Assembly: GCA_913049915.1 (NCBI GenBank)
Contig: CAJWZC010000018.1
Span: forward strand, 1 to 49,205
Direction: 5' to 3'
From: an uncultured Colwellia sp.
Lineage (GTDB): Bacteria; Pseudomonadota; Gammaproteobacteria; Enterobacterales; Alteromonadaceae
DNA length: 49,205 bases
Position 1 is the stretch's first letter; each line of letters starts with the position of its first letter. Of this stretch, positions 1 to 9,347 are shown in pieces. A model generated the notes under the pieces. The model searched no databases. It saw only the letters and a program-made list of their open reading frames with translations, and was not told where the DNA came from. The position numbers and the translations under genes were made by a program.

Positions 1-2334
1 TTAGAAGATCCGGTTGAAAAAACTCAACGCCTTAAGCTTAAGTATAACAATCAAATCATAAAGCCTATTGATCTGTATCGGGATGAAGGAAAAGGTCGTG
101 ATAATTCTAAAGGTTTAGATTTAACAGATATTAATGAACTTACACCATTAAAAGTATCTTTAGATACTTGGTTTGTTGACCATTTATTAAATAAAAATGA
201 TGTGCCTGTAGGGGCGAATGCCGTAATGAATCCGGCAAATCGTAGTGAAATTATTGGTTTCCATCAGTATGCAAGTAAAGATGATATGTTGGCGATGATT
301 GATAATGCTGAAGCGGCTTTTGATATTTGGTCAAAAACACCAGTTGCTGAACGTGCAGCGTTGCTTTGTCGTATAGCTGATATTTTAGAACGTCATATGG
401 ATGAGCTCATTGCGCTCTGTATCAAAGAAGCGGGTAAAGTCGCTCAAGATGGTATCGATGAAGTCCGCGAAGCGGTAGATTTTTGTCGTTACTATGCTGC
501 TCGTGCCCTCGAATTAAGTGAAGATGACAGACTTGAAGCACGTGGTGTGGTGTTATGTATCAGCCCATGGAACTTTCCGCTAGCTATATTCTTAGGACAA
601 GTTGCCGCTGCAATTGCTACAGGTAATACGGTATTAGCCAAACCAGCAGAGCAAACAGGCTTAATTGCGCTTCGTGCTATTGAGTTGATGAAATCAGTTG
701 GCTTACCTAAAAACGTAGTGCAAGCGGTTATTGCACGCGGTAGTGCAGTAGGTAGTACTATTATTCCTGATAGCCGTATTCAAACGGTAATGTTTACTGG
801 CTCTACAGAAACAGGTACACATATTTCACAAACCCTAGCTGAGCGTGGTGGCGATCAAGTGCCATTCATTGCGGAAACGGGTGGTCAAAACTGTATGATT
901 GTTGACTCAACTGCGTTACCGGAGCAAGTCGTTGATGATGTTATCTCGTCGGGCTTCCAAAGTGCAGGTCAGCGCTGTTCTGCTCTGCGCGTACTATTTT
1001 TACAAGAGGATATAGCGGATAATGTTATTACTATGCTTCAAGGTGCATTGGCTGAGTTACATGTTGGTAATCCTGCTAAATTAAGTACCGATGTTGGTCC
1101 TGTTATCGACCAAAAGGCACTTGATGCATTAAATGCTCATAGCGACTATATGCAATCACACGGAAAATTATTATATCAATGTAAATTTTCTGACGATGTT
1201 GTCGATGAAAATGGTCATTTTTTCTTTGCGCCACGTTTGTATGAAATTGATGATATTAGCGTATTACAAAGAGAAGTTTTTGGTCCTTGTGTACATATTG
1301 TTCGCTTTAAAGGTAATGAAATAGAAAGTGTTGTTGATAAAATTAATGGTACTGGTTTTGGTTTAACTATGGGTATTCATACTCGTATAGAACATAGAGC
1401 TTATGATTTAGCAAGATTGTCACGAGCGGGTAATATTTACATTAACCGTAATATGATTGGCGCTATTGTTGGTGTTCAGCCATTTGGTGGTCGTGGTCTT
1501 TCAGGTACAGGGCCTAAAGCAGGAGGTCCAAACTACTTAACACGTTTAGTGAAAGAAAAATCAACGCCCGATGAAGATAAGTTTAACTCTACAGTAGAAA
1601 AAGTAGCCACATTAAGTGGTAATGCCGCCGATAAGCACGAAGCAACACGCATGATGGATAAAGCAAGTTGGGTAGAAAAAGACTGGCGTTTAACTGAGTT
1701 AAACACCCGTATTTCTTGTGTTCGTCAGTTGCTTGCTAAAATAGCTCATGTTGGTATTGTTGAAGATTTAGCGGACGATTTAAACCGTACTTTAGCTGCG
1801 GCACGTTCACAGCTTATCGATATTGAAAAGCGTTTGAAAAAACCACAACAATTACCAGGGCCAACGGGTGAGTCAAATATCATTTATTTAGAAAATCGGG
1901 GTAATATTATCTGTTACGCGGATGAAAGTGTAAGTTTTGATTTCTGGGTTCTCTCTATTGTGACAGCACTTGCTACCGGTAATACCGTTATTGCTGTAGT
2001 GTCAGACTTGTTCTATCACGAGGCATTAGTGTTTAAAGAAAAATTTGTTGCTACCGGTGCAGATAAAGATGTCTTTCAAGTCGCTAAGTTATGTCATTTA
2101 GAAACAATGCTAGCTCACTCTGCTTTATCAGGTGTTGTCGTTGATAGTAGTTCTGACAGTAAGCATTATGTTAGTGATCAACTAGCACAACGTCACGGTG
2201 CTATTTTACCTGTAATCAGTTCTGAATATTTTGATAACTTGATTCAACGTTTGGTGACAGAAAAAACAGTGAGTATCGACACTACTGCTTCAGGCGGTAA
2301 TACTTCACTGATGACACTGGTAGAAGAAGACTAA
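1..2334 (+). CDS. putA: Bifunctional proline dehydrogenase / P5C dehydrogenase PutA, 3' part
   Basis: The reading frame is open from base 1, so the N-terminal part (proline dehydrogenase and any DNA-binding domain) lies outside the window. What is visible is the aldehyde dehydrogenase domain that oxidises glutamate semialdehyde to glutamate with NAD+. It has the SPWNFP motif near codon 186, the conserved Glu at bases 874-876 and the catalytic Cys at 976-978 in a GQRC context. A second ALDH-like C-terminal region follows, ending in a GGNTSLM motif, as in long PutA proteins. Only the missing N-terminus would tell a bifunctional from a trifunctional (autorepressing) PutA. A strong terminator and an Lrp-type regulator gene follow. 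Confidence 0.95.
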   Translation, partial: LEDPVEKTQRLKLKYNNQIIKPIDLYRDEGKGRDNSKGLDLTDINELTPLKVSLDTWFVDHLLNKNDVPVGANAVMNPANRSEIIGFHQYASKDDMLAMIDNAEAAFDIWSKTPVAERAALLCRIADILERHMDELIALCIKEAGKVAQDGIDEVREAVDFCRYYAARALELSEDDRLEARGVVLCISPWNFPLAIFLGQVAAAIATGNTVLAKPAEQTGLIALRAIELMKSVGLPKNVVQAVIARGSAVGSTIIPDSRIQTVMFTGSTETGTHISQTLAERGGDQVPFIAETGGQNCMIVDSTALPEQVVDDVISSGFQSAGQRCSALRVLFLQEDIADNVITMLQGALAELHVGNPAKLSTDVGPVIDQKALDALNAHSDYMQSHGKLLYQCKFSDDVVDENGHFFFAPRLYEIDDISVLQREVFGPCVHIVRFKGNEIESVVDKINGTGFGLTMGIHTRIEHRAYDLARLSRAGNIYINRNMIGAIVGVQPFGGRGLSGTGPKAGGPNYLTRLVKEKSTPDEDKFNSTVEKVATLSGNAADKHEATRMMDKASWVEKDWRLTELNTRISCVRQLLAKIAHVGIVEDLADDLNRTLAAARSQLIDIEKRLKKPQQLPGPTGESNIIYLENRGNIICYADESVSFDFWVLSIVTALATGNTVIAVVSDLFYHEALVFKEKFVATGADKDVFQVAKLCHLETMLAHSALSGVVVDSSSDSKHYVSDQLAQRHGAILPVISSEYFDNLIQRLVTEKTVSIDTTASGGNTSLMTLVEED

Positions 2335-2380
2335 TTAGTTGAATAAGCGGTTTAGCGCTTAACGACACAGCTAATTAAAT

Positions 2381-2430
2381 AAAAACGCGAATGCATACCT
2401 TAAGGTAGCATTCGCGTTTTTTATTTTTTT
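2381..2430 (+). terminator. Intrinsic terminator of putA
   Basis: Long hairpin: AAAACGCGAATGC is followed by the palindrome TACCTTAAGGTA (2396-2407) and then GCATTCGCG and a run of T. One unpaired A at 2395. It separates putA from the regulator gene downstream. Confidence 0.9.
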
Positions 2431-2491
2431 ACTTTTTTTACTGCGTTTACTATGGCAATATCCAATATCTTCCCTACTAAGTATTGTATTT

Positions 2492-2968
2492 ATGGGTAAT
2501 AACAAAATAAAACCTTTGGATCGTATTGATCTAATGATTCTTTCTACCTTACAAACAGATGGTAGAATTTCTAATGTTGATCTGGCGCAGAAAGTAAGCT
2601 TAAGTGCTAGTCCTTGTTTAGACAGGGTAAAGCGTTTAGAAAATGAAGGCTATATTGAGCGTTATGGTGCTTTTTTAAATGCCAGAAAGCTTAATTATGG
2701 TATGAGTGCTTTTGTGCAAGTAAATTTAAATACAACGACCTCCGATGCTTTTAAACGATTTAATAAAGAAGTAGTTACTATAAAGGAAGTGTCTGAATGT
2801 CATTTAGTAGCAGGGGGTTATGATTACCTGCTCAAAATTCGCTTTGCTGATATTGAAAACTATCGATTAGTGTTAGAAAAAATTGGTGGATTGACTGATA
2901 TCGCGCAAACAACAACTTACATAGTAACTGAGCATATAAAGCAAGATGGTGGTGTACCGTTCAATTAA
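2492..2968 (+). CDS. Lrp/AsnC family transcriptional regulator (PutR-like)
   Basis: A 158-residue protein of normal Lrp/AsnC length. The N-terminal winged helix-turn-helix (about residues 10-60) starts with the family's LDRIDLMIL motif, and the C-terminal RAM ligand-binding domain spans about 70-150. Such regulators sense amino acids and form octamers. Its place directly after putA suggests control of proline catabolism, as with PutR-type Lrp members, but that role is inferred from position only. It has its own transcription unit after the putA terminator. The ribosome binding site before the ATG is weak. Confidence 0.9.
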   Translation: MGNNKIKPLDRIDLMILSTLQTDGRISNVDLAQKVSLSASPCLDRVKRLENEGYIERYGAFLNARKLNYGMSAFVQVNLNTTTSDAFKRFNKEVVTIKEVSECHLVAGGYDYLLKIRFADIENYRLVLEKIGGLTDIAQTTTYIVTEHIKQDGGVPFN

Positions 2969-3137
2969 TATTATTTTAGTAAAGCCACTTGGATAACTTT
3001 TTTAGTGACGAATAGTTTTATTAAATTTAAATAGTATTGTTAAGCTGATAAGGTTTTGCTATATATTTAAATGATTTACCTTTAATAAGCTGACTTTAGG
3101 AAGCTTATTTCTAAAACTGCTAATTTTGAGGTTAACT

Positions 3138-3980
3138 ATGAACGCACATGATTATGCATCACAAGCTGACGGCTCATTTGCTTTGCCAGATGCATGTTTT
3201 AAAGTAAAAGAATTAATGGCTGATGAAAGCTCTGAAATTTCTGATTTTGCCGGTATTATTGGTATTGATCCCTCCATGACTTCGCGTTTGTTACAAATAG
3301 CCAACAGTGCTATTTATAGTTTTCAAGGAGAAATTAGTACAATTTCTCGTGCTATCACTATCATAGGTACACAAGCTATTTATACTATGATGTTAGTCGA
3401 TGTTGCTGCTTCAGCTTTTAAACACTTTGAAAATCAAGCTATTGATTTAAAACGCTTCTGGCGTATGAGTGTTTATTGTGGTTTAGCCTCTAAAAATCTT
3501 GCTATTAGTGCTGGTATCCGTGATATTGAGCGTTTATTCGTTGCAGGTTTATTACAAAATTTTGGTGAGTTATTAGTTGCTAAAATAAATCCTGAGGTTG
3601 CTCAGCAGTGTGAAAAGTACGATAAAAACCAGTTACCTTGGCAGTTACAAGAACATATATTAGGTTTTAATTACACCGATATTTCTGCTGATTTATTAAA
3701 AATCTGGCAAATACCTGAAAAAATTATCTTACCGATTCGCCACTTTAATACAGCATCATCGATAGAGATTAATAAGGATGTTAAGATCCTAAATCTGGCC
3801 TCCCGATTGGCACTCATTGATAGTCATAGTGCAGAATTTTCTTTTGCCGATGTGATTGATGAATCGTTGTGTCGTCCTTTAGGATTATCAGTTGATGAGT
3901 TAACACAAGCCGCTAAATTTGCTGAAAAAGAAGCGACAAGTGTTTTAGCTATTATGAATCCAGCGCTTTTTTCTAGGTGA
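3138..3980 (+). CDS. HDOD domain protein (first copy)
   Basis: A single-domain HDOD protein of 280 residues. The domain covers roughly residues 15-220, with the LLQIANSA and GLLQNFGEL signatures and no recognisable catalytic HD pair. HDOD proteins are non-enzymatic signalling or regulatory proteins, often tied to c-di-GMP or stress responses. The frame extends to a TTG at 3126, but the ATG at 3138 has a TGAGG ribosome binding site at proper spacing and is preferred. A paralogue of the same size and layout lies at 11991-12842. No output or partner domain is present, so its pathway is unknown. Confidence 0.85.
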   Translation: MNAHDYASQADGSFALPDACFKVKELMADESSEISDFAGIIGIDPSMTSRLLQIANSAIYSFQGEISTISRAITIIGTQAIYTMMLVDVAASAFKHFENQAIDLKRFWRMSVYCGLASKNLAISAGIRDIERLFVAGLLQNFGELLVAKINPEVAQQCEKYDKNQLPWQLQEHILGFNYTDISADLLKIWQIPEKIILPIRHFNTASSIEINKDVKILNLASRLALIDSHSAEFSFADVIDESLCRPLGLSVDELTQAAKFAEKEATSVLAIMNPALFSR

Positions 3981-4065
3981 TCTTAGTTAGTAACTCTTAT
4001 GTCTGGTTTGCCTTGTACTCATACCGTTACTTGTAGTTTATTTGACTATTTGAGCAATGTAATAA

Positions 4066-4959
4066 TTAGTAGCTATTTTTTACTGGAATAGCCACGTTAT
4101 ATATTCTTTGGTAGGCTCGATTAAAATTTATTAAATCAGTCTTATCAAAATATTGTATGTGTGCCTTATCAAATGGATAACTACGATAAAGTCTTTGTAA
4201 TTCTCGATTAATATCTTCGATAACTTTCTGTCCTAAAGAAACCTTGTGGCAGGCGATATAGCCTACTATATAATCTGGATAGTTTGCTATTCGTAATGAG
4301 TTGATTTTTATATTTATAGGGATGCTTTTAGCGCTTCATTTATACTGACAGGGTATTTAATTATATAGTCGACTCGGTTTTTTAGCAGCATTTTGATTAG
4401 GGATTTAGTTGCTATACTACCTCACCTTACTATTAGATTGTGCTTTTCAAGCGCAGCTATCTGTTCATCTAAGAAAACACCAAAAGATCGACCTTCATCA
4501 ACACCTAAGACATACGGAGACTTACCGGTAAATAATGACGCTAATGATATTATTTGTAGACTACTAGGAAATGTATTTTGAGACAATACTCCAGATTGAG
4601 TATCTTGTTTAAAATAGAGACGCAAGCCTAGATAAATATTAAGTGATAAACTATAAATACTGTTTTCTAATCATTGCGGCGTTTTCATCCTATTAGGAGC
4701 ACAACTATTAGGAAGTTTTTAAAAGTCGGGTGATACTAGGACTTTGAGCAAATTCACTAATAAATTTATATTGAGGTAGAGATTTCATCAATAAGTGAGT
4801 GGTATCTGCTAAGACGGATATAGATACACTGGTATCTTTAGTTAGCTGAGCAGATCTTTTTGTACTATCAGTAAACCAATAGATTTTATCCTATGCATAA
4901 CTATTAGCGCTATAGTATAAAAAAAATAGTAGCGGGATAATAGATACTGCTTTTTTCAT
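4066..4959 (-). pseudogene. Decayed periplasmic substrate-binding protein
   Basis: Reading the minus strand from an ATG at 4957-4959 gives a signal peptide (MKKAV... ending NSYA). A TAG stop follows immediately, then about 50 in-frame codons. A frameshift and stops occur near 4700-4720. The frame resumes in a 67-codon stretch (4422-4625) whose NIYLGLRLYF and VLGVDEGRSFG segments resemble ABC-type family 3 solute-binding proteins. A further stop at about 4422 and a frameshift near 4320 precede the C-terminal part, which ends at 4066. Reassembled, it is a protein of about 295 residues, normal for the family. At least two stops and two frameshifts make function very unlikely. Confidence 0.75.
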
Positions 4960-5221
4960 GGACAGATGAACCTATAAACTTAGTTAAATATAGTTTTACT
5001 TTATAAAGCGGAAAACGTGAAGATAGGAAAACTTAAAGCAGTATGATTTATTTTCATTCCCACGCGAGAGTATACACAATTTAACTTTACAATTTTAAAA
5101 AAAGACTATTTTTTTGGTAATAGAAAAGCTTAGCTAAAAGAAGACAAAGCCAGTAAAGCTTGTTAGCATCGAGACATAAAGTTTATCACGTTATCAAAAT
5201 AATTATAAAAAAAGGGTAAGT

Positions 5222-6646
5222 ATGTCGGCTTCTAGAGAGCATTTTAGCTCACGCATTGGCTTTATTTTAGCCGCTGCTGGTTCTGCAGTAGGTATCGGTA
5301 ATTTAGTTGGTTTTCCGGTTAACGCCGCTAAAAATGGTGGCGGAGCATTTTTGTTAATGTATGCGCTTTTTGTGTTTCTTATTTGTTTGCCAGTGATGAT
5401 TGCTGAAATGGCTGTTGGGCGTAATACGGCAAAAGAGCCTGTTGGTGCATTTAATACATTGAGTAAAAATAGTAAACTGTGGGGAGCCGCTGGATTTTTA
5501 GGTGTATTAACTCCATTTATGATTGCTGTCTTTTATATGGTGATCACCGTTTGGCTCTTTGGCTATATTGCTTTAACGATCACGGGCCATTTAGACTACT
5601 TAGCAAGTGATGCGGGCTTTGGTGAGTTTATCAATAGTCCGTACCTATACGTTGCTCTAGTGGCGGTAGCTAGTATTGTTAGTTTTATTTTAGCGGCAGG
5701 AGTCAAAGACGGTATTGAAAAAGCTGCTAAAGTATTAATGCCGGCTTTGCTTGGCATGCTAATTGTTATGGTTTTATTTGTATTGTCTCTTGATAATGCC
5801 ATGGCAGGCGTTACCTTCTTCTTAGTTCCAGATATTAATAAAATAACACCAAGCGTAATTAATGGTGCTTTATCACAGGCATTTTTCTCATTGTCTTTGG
5901 GTATGGGCATATTAATAACCTATGGCTCATATATAAATAAACAGACCAATATTCCTAATTCCGCTAAGTTAGTGGCTATTACAGATACTGGAGTAGCTTT
6001 TATTGCAGGTTTGATGATTCTACCTGCTGTATTTTCATTTAACCCAGAAGTTAATCCAAGTGAGCTAAATGATAGTTCAGTGTCTTTGATTTTTACTTTT
6101 CTACCTAAGATATTTTTAGCACTACAAGCGTCTATGGGCTATGTTGGTGCGAGTGCGGTAGCCGTATTCTTTTTCTTATTAGTTTTTTTTGCTGCAATCA
6201 CTTCGTTAGTCTCTATTATTGAAGTACCAGTGTCATATTTAGTGACAGAGAAAAAACAAACACGTAAAAAGGCGTTAGGTTATTTAACAGTGACTGCAGG
6301 TGTTCTTACTTTATTTGCTATAGCATCTTTTGGTATGGTGTCATTCTTTACCGAGTTTACCTCGTATGCTGGCAGTACTAAGTCATTATTCGATATTATT
6401 TATGATGTTTTTTACGATACAATTTTACCGCTTAATGGTTTTCTTTTGTGTGTTTTTGTTAGTTACCGTTGGAAGAATAAACAGTTGTCGGAAGAGTTGA
6501 GCATTGGCAATGAAAACTATAAAGACTCATGGGTAGAAAAGTATATTAACTTCTCATTAGGTACTTTTATTCCTGTTATTGTGCTGCTTATTTTTATTAA
6601 TACCGTAGCAACAAAGTTCTTTGCAGTTAATCTTTTTGGTTTTTAG
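5222..6646 (+). CDS. Sodium-dependent transporter, NSS/SNF family
   Basis: A 474-residue integral membrane protein of the neurotransmitter:sodium symporter family. Its first membrane segment carries the GSAVGIGNLVGFP motif, equivalent to the family's Na+ and substrate-binding GSxxGLGN region, followed by NGGGAF. About eleven to twelve hydrophobic segments are spread over the length, in line with bacterial members. It should import an amino acid or similar small amine with Na+; the substrate cannot be read from the sequence. The ATG follows an AAAGGG ribosome binding site. It is monocistronic and ends at a clear terminator. Confidence 0.92.
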   Translation: MSASREHFSSRIGFILAAAGSAVGIGNLVGFPVNAAKNGGGAFLLMYALFVFLICLPVMIAEMAVGRNTAKEPVGAFNTLSKNSKLWGAAGFLGVLTPFMIAVFYMVITVWLFGYIALTITGHLDYLASDAGFGEFINSPYLYVALVAVASIVSFILAAGVKDGIEKAAKVLMPALLGMLIVMVLFVLSLDNAMAGVTFFLVPDINKITPSVINGALSQAFFSLSLGMGILITYGSYINKQTNIPNSAKLVAITDTGVAFIAGLMILPAVFSFNPEVNPSELNDSSVSLIFTFLPKIFLALQASMGYVGASAVAVFFFLLVFFAAITSLVSIIEVPVSYLVTEKKQTRKKALGYLTVTAGVLTLFAIASFGMVSFFTEFTSYAGSTKSLFDIIYDVFYDTILPLNGFLLCVFVSYRWKNKQLSEELSIGNENYKDSWVEKYINFSLGTFIPVIVLLIFINTVATKFFAVNLFGF

Positions 6647-6717
6647 TCGGCACCCATCAGTATAAAAAAGAGCTTCTCCTTTACATTGAACGGCATAAAC
6701 GTTTTAACTCATTTAAA

Positions 6718-6756
6718 TACCTAATAATATCAATGTTATTATTAGGTATTTTTTAT
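6718..6756 (+). terminator. Intrinsic terminator after the NSS transporter
   Basis: Perfect 12-bp inverted repeat TACCTAATAATA (6718-6729) / TATTATTAGGTA (6737-6748), followed by a T-rich run. It lies just before the next gene. Confidence 0.85.
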
Positions 6757-6780
6757 TATTAATTATCCGATACTATAACC

Positions 6781-7680
6781 ATGATTGAACATATTACCAG
6801 CACTGATTTTACCGATGTCCAACGATTATTTCATGGTCGAGGGCATGCATATCCTAACTTGAACCACATTAATATTGATTGGTTCTCTCCTGTTATTCTT
6901 ATCACCTTATACCAAGCTGTTGATAGTGAATGGCTCGTAGCACAAGCAAGTACATTAAAAGCCCTGATTAAGGAATGTCGCTCTGTTCAAGTACAGCATC
7001 GCTATGAAAGTTTTTCACCTACTGAGTTATTACTTGGAGAAAAAATAAATCATACTATCGTGAGCGAGCAGGGACTTAATTATCATATTGAATTTGGAAA
7101 GGCACAAAATAGTGGCTTGTTTTTAGATATGAGTAATGGTCGAAAATGGTTAAAGCAGTATGCTGAAGGGAAGAGTGTGCTAAATCTTTTTGCTTATACG
7201 TGTGCTTTTTCTTTAAGTGCCATTGCTGGTGGCGCTAGTAAGACTGTTAATATCGATCTAAGTAAATCGTCATTAAGTAAAGGTAGAGAAAATCACCAAC
7301 TTAACAAGTTGGCGAAAAAAGAAGGTAAGCAAGTTATCTTTGAAGGGGTAGATATTTTCAAATCTAATAGCCGTATTAAAAAATATGGTCCTTATGATAT
7401 TTTAGTGTGCGATCCTCCGTCATTTCAAAAAGGTAGTGTTAATATTCAGCGTGATTACGCTAAAATAATTCGCCGTATCCCACAGTGGATGAACCCTGGC
7501 GCTACATTGATGTTATGTTTAAACTCCCCTGATTTAGATGAAAACTTCTTAAAAACGGAAGTTGCGCGTGAATGCCCTGATTGCCACTTTGAACATCGAC
7601 TTGAAAATCCCGCTGTATTTAAAGAAGTAAATGAAGGCAAGGGTCTTAAAGTATTAATTTTTACGTATCAGCCTAAATAA
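6781..7680 (+). CDS. Class I SAM-dependent methyltransferase, RlmI/RlmK-like
   Basis: A 299-residue protein with a Rossmann methyltransferase core. It shows GLFLDMSNGRKWL, then the SAM-binding segment VLNLFAYTCAFSLSA (about residues 134-148), an acidic residue ending the second strand (NIDLS) and the catalytic-type DPPSF motif near residue 211. These features match the COG1092 group of 23S rRNA m5C/m7G methyltransferases, but the N-terminal PUA domain of RlmI is absent. RNA methylation is therefore likely and the exact target unknown. The ATG begins 24 bases after the terminator hairpin of the previous gene; no strong ribosome binding site is visible. Confidence 0.85.
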   Translation: MIEHITSTDFTDVQRLFHGRGHAYPNLNHINIDWFSPVILITLYQAVDSEWLVAQASTLKALIKECRSVQVQHRYESFSPTELLLGEKINHTIVSEQGLNYHIEFGKAQNSGLFLDMSNGRKWLKQYAEGKSVLNLFAYTCAFSLSAIAGGASKTVNIDLSKSSLSKGRENHQLNKLAKKEGKQVIFEGVDIFKSNSRIKKYGPYDILVCDPPSFQKGSVNIQRDYAKIIRRIPQWMNPGATLMLCLNSPDLDENFLKTEVARECPDCHFEHRLENPAVFKEVNEGKGLKVLIFTYQPK

Positions 7681-7754
7681 CATTATGAGTTAGGGTTATA
7701 CGATTTAGAATTATGTGAACTGGTCCTATATGATGTAGCGCTATTATTAGCTAA

Positions 7755-8627
7755 TTAGTCGGTTGTCTTTACCCGCCAAAACCGGGCGAATCTTGGTATA
7801 CCAGCATCGGTAAGTCCATTATATTTAAAGGTGATGATAGTGCCCACTTTAGGTGGATTGGCACGCTGAACATCACTAAAGCCCGAGCCAATTTTGAAAA
7901 CTATGCCATCTACCGTTTCGACCTCAATTGCGCCGAGCAGGTCTTGATACTTACCTTTGCCTTTAGTATGACCAATGACTATTGCTTCTGTATCTTGATG
8001 TTTCTTTAATTTCATCAAGGCAGTGTTTCGGCCTGTTTTATAGTAAGCGCTGGCGAGATGTAGCATAAGTCCTTCGCCTTGAGTTGCTATGACTTCATCT
8101 AGTTTGTTATCAAGTTCGCTTATCTCTTTAAGTTTGACTTGGCTAATCATAGCTAAATAAGGAGAGGAAACTTGTTTTAATAAACGCTGCATTTTATCTA
8201 CTCGTTCAGTAAAATCGCCTTTATTTTTAGGAAGATCAAACATCATAAAGCGTATATTTATCCAACAGCTTATTATTTTATTTTCTTCTGGATTATGCTT
8301 GCTTACACAGGACTGTAATGCTTGGAATTTGCCTTTATCAATCCATAGTTCACCATCAATTGGAAATATAGGCCATTCTCGAGTAAACCAACTTGGACTA
8401 TTGATTAAATTTCCTTGGCGTGTAAGTAATTGTTTACCATCCCAATAGCCACGGACACCATCAAGTTTTTCAGAAACATAGTATTGATTAATGTTGGCGA
8501 CTTTCTTATATGTTACGCCATGCTGGATATCAGGTTTGAGAACTCGTGTAGACTGCTGTGCAGTCAAAGGCAGATGTACGGTAACGGCTAAAATAAATAA
8601 AACCAATAAGTAATAACTCTTCATCAT
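7755..8627 (-). CDS. Periplasmic ATP-dependent DNA ligase, LigE type
   Basis: A 290-residue minimal ATP-dependent ligase with an N-terminal signal peptide (cleavage after about LTAQ, residue 24). The nucleotidyltransferase motif I is KLDGVR, with the adenylated Lys at residue 54. FPIDGELW and GEGLMLH are the motif III and IV regions, followed by a short OB-fold domain ending near FARFWRV. Export plus minimal size is characteristic of the LigE group in Gram-negative bacteria, proposed to seal DNA in the periplasm during uptake or in biofilm. Two adjacent ATG codons exist; the second (8622-8624) is better spaced from GGAAG. It is transcribed divergently from the lysine-rich exported protein gene. 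Confidence 0.9.
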   Translation of the reverse strand: MMKSYYLLVLFILAVTVHLPLTAQQSTRVLKPDIQHGVTYKKVANINQYYVSEKLDGVRGYWDGKQLLTRQGNLINSPSWFTREWPIFPIDGELWIDKGKFQALQSCVSKHNPEENKIISCWINIRFMMFDLPKNKGDFTERVDKMQRLLKQVSSPYLAMISQVKLKEISELDNKLDEVIATQGEGLMLHLASAYYKTGRNTALMKLKKHQDTEAIVIGHTKGKGKYQDLLGAIEVETVDGIVFKIGSGFSDVQRANPPKVGTIITFKYNGLTDAGIPRFARFWRVKTTD

Positions 8628-8757
8628 GAACTTCCATGTAATGTGATGCTAGTAAAAAGTAAAGTTTAGTCTATATTTAAAAAATGGAAACCCTATTGAT
8701 TAAGGTCAATGACTGAGCTGTATTTGGCAAAGTTAATGAAATTTAGTAAGGATTGCT

Positions 8758-9306
8758 ATGATGAAGAAATCAACCAATATCGTTATTTTTTGTTTCACTG
8801 TTGTACTATTTGCTATTTGTTATAGTCCGACTTCACTTGCTAAAAAACGATGCAAACCTTTTCTAGAGAAACTGCACAACATTCAAACTATGCAACGTAA
8901 AGGTTATTCTTTAAAGCGAGGCGAAAGCTTAAAGGCTAAAGAAGATAAAGCGAGAGATAAATGGTGGCAGTGTGAGAATAGTTCTAAAGCAAAATTTAAA
9001 GCTAAATATGGAGCAACAAAAAAGAAAGCTAAAAAATATAAAAATAAAAAGACAGTAAAAAATAAGACTTATTACACCACAATGAAGAAGACTTCAGCCT
9101 ACCCAAAACATAAGGTGACAACCTTTAATCAAAGTAGTGCTATTGTTATTAGAACAAAATATCAAGGGCATAAGAAGCAATCTTGGTTAGATTTTTATGA
9201 TAAACCGGTTAAATGCCAGCGTCCCAAAAGTATGTCTGTATTCGCTTATTGCAGTGAACATAAATTACAACAACAAAGCGAATTTGAACAAAACTATCGC
9301 GATTAA
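8758..9306 (+). CDS. Exported lysine-rich protein of unknown function
   Basis: I do not recognise a family. The 182-residue product has a clear signal peptide (hydrophobic residues about 7-26, cleavage after SLA). The mature part is strongly basic, with about one residue in five lysine and KKKAKK-type clusters between residues 75 and 110. Four cysteines remain after cleavage, enough for two disulfides. The start ATG follows an AAGGA ribosome binding site. It is divergent from the exported ligase gene and shares its 130-base promoter region. The charge suggests binding to DNA, lipopolysaccharide or another polyanion in the periplasm, but this is inference only. Confidence 0.75.
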   Translation: MMKKSTNIVIFCFTVVLFAICYSPTSLAKKRCKPFLEKLHNIQTMQRKGYSLKRGESLKAKEDKARDKWWQCENSSKAKFKAKYGATKKKAKKYKNKKTVKNKTYYTTMKKTSAYPKHKVTTFNQSSAIVIRTKYQGHKKQSWLDFYDKPVKCQRPKSMSVFAYCSEHKLQQQSEFEQNYRD

Positions 9307-9347
9307 GTAAAACTGATAGAGTCAGCTTACTCAACTAAATATTAAAC

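Noticed and set aside
5000-5221. A riboswitch (for example glycine type) ahead of the NSS transporter
   Set aside because: I could not find the conserved core motifs; only an A+T-rich leader is seen.
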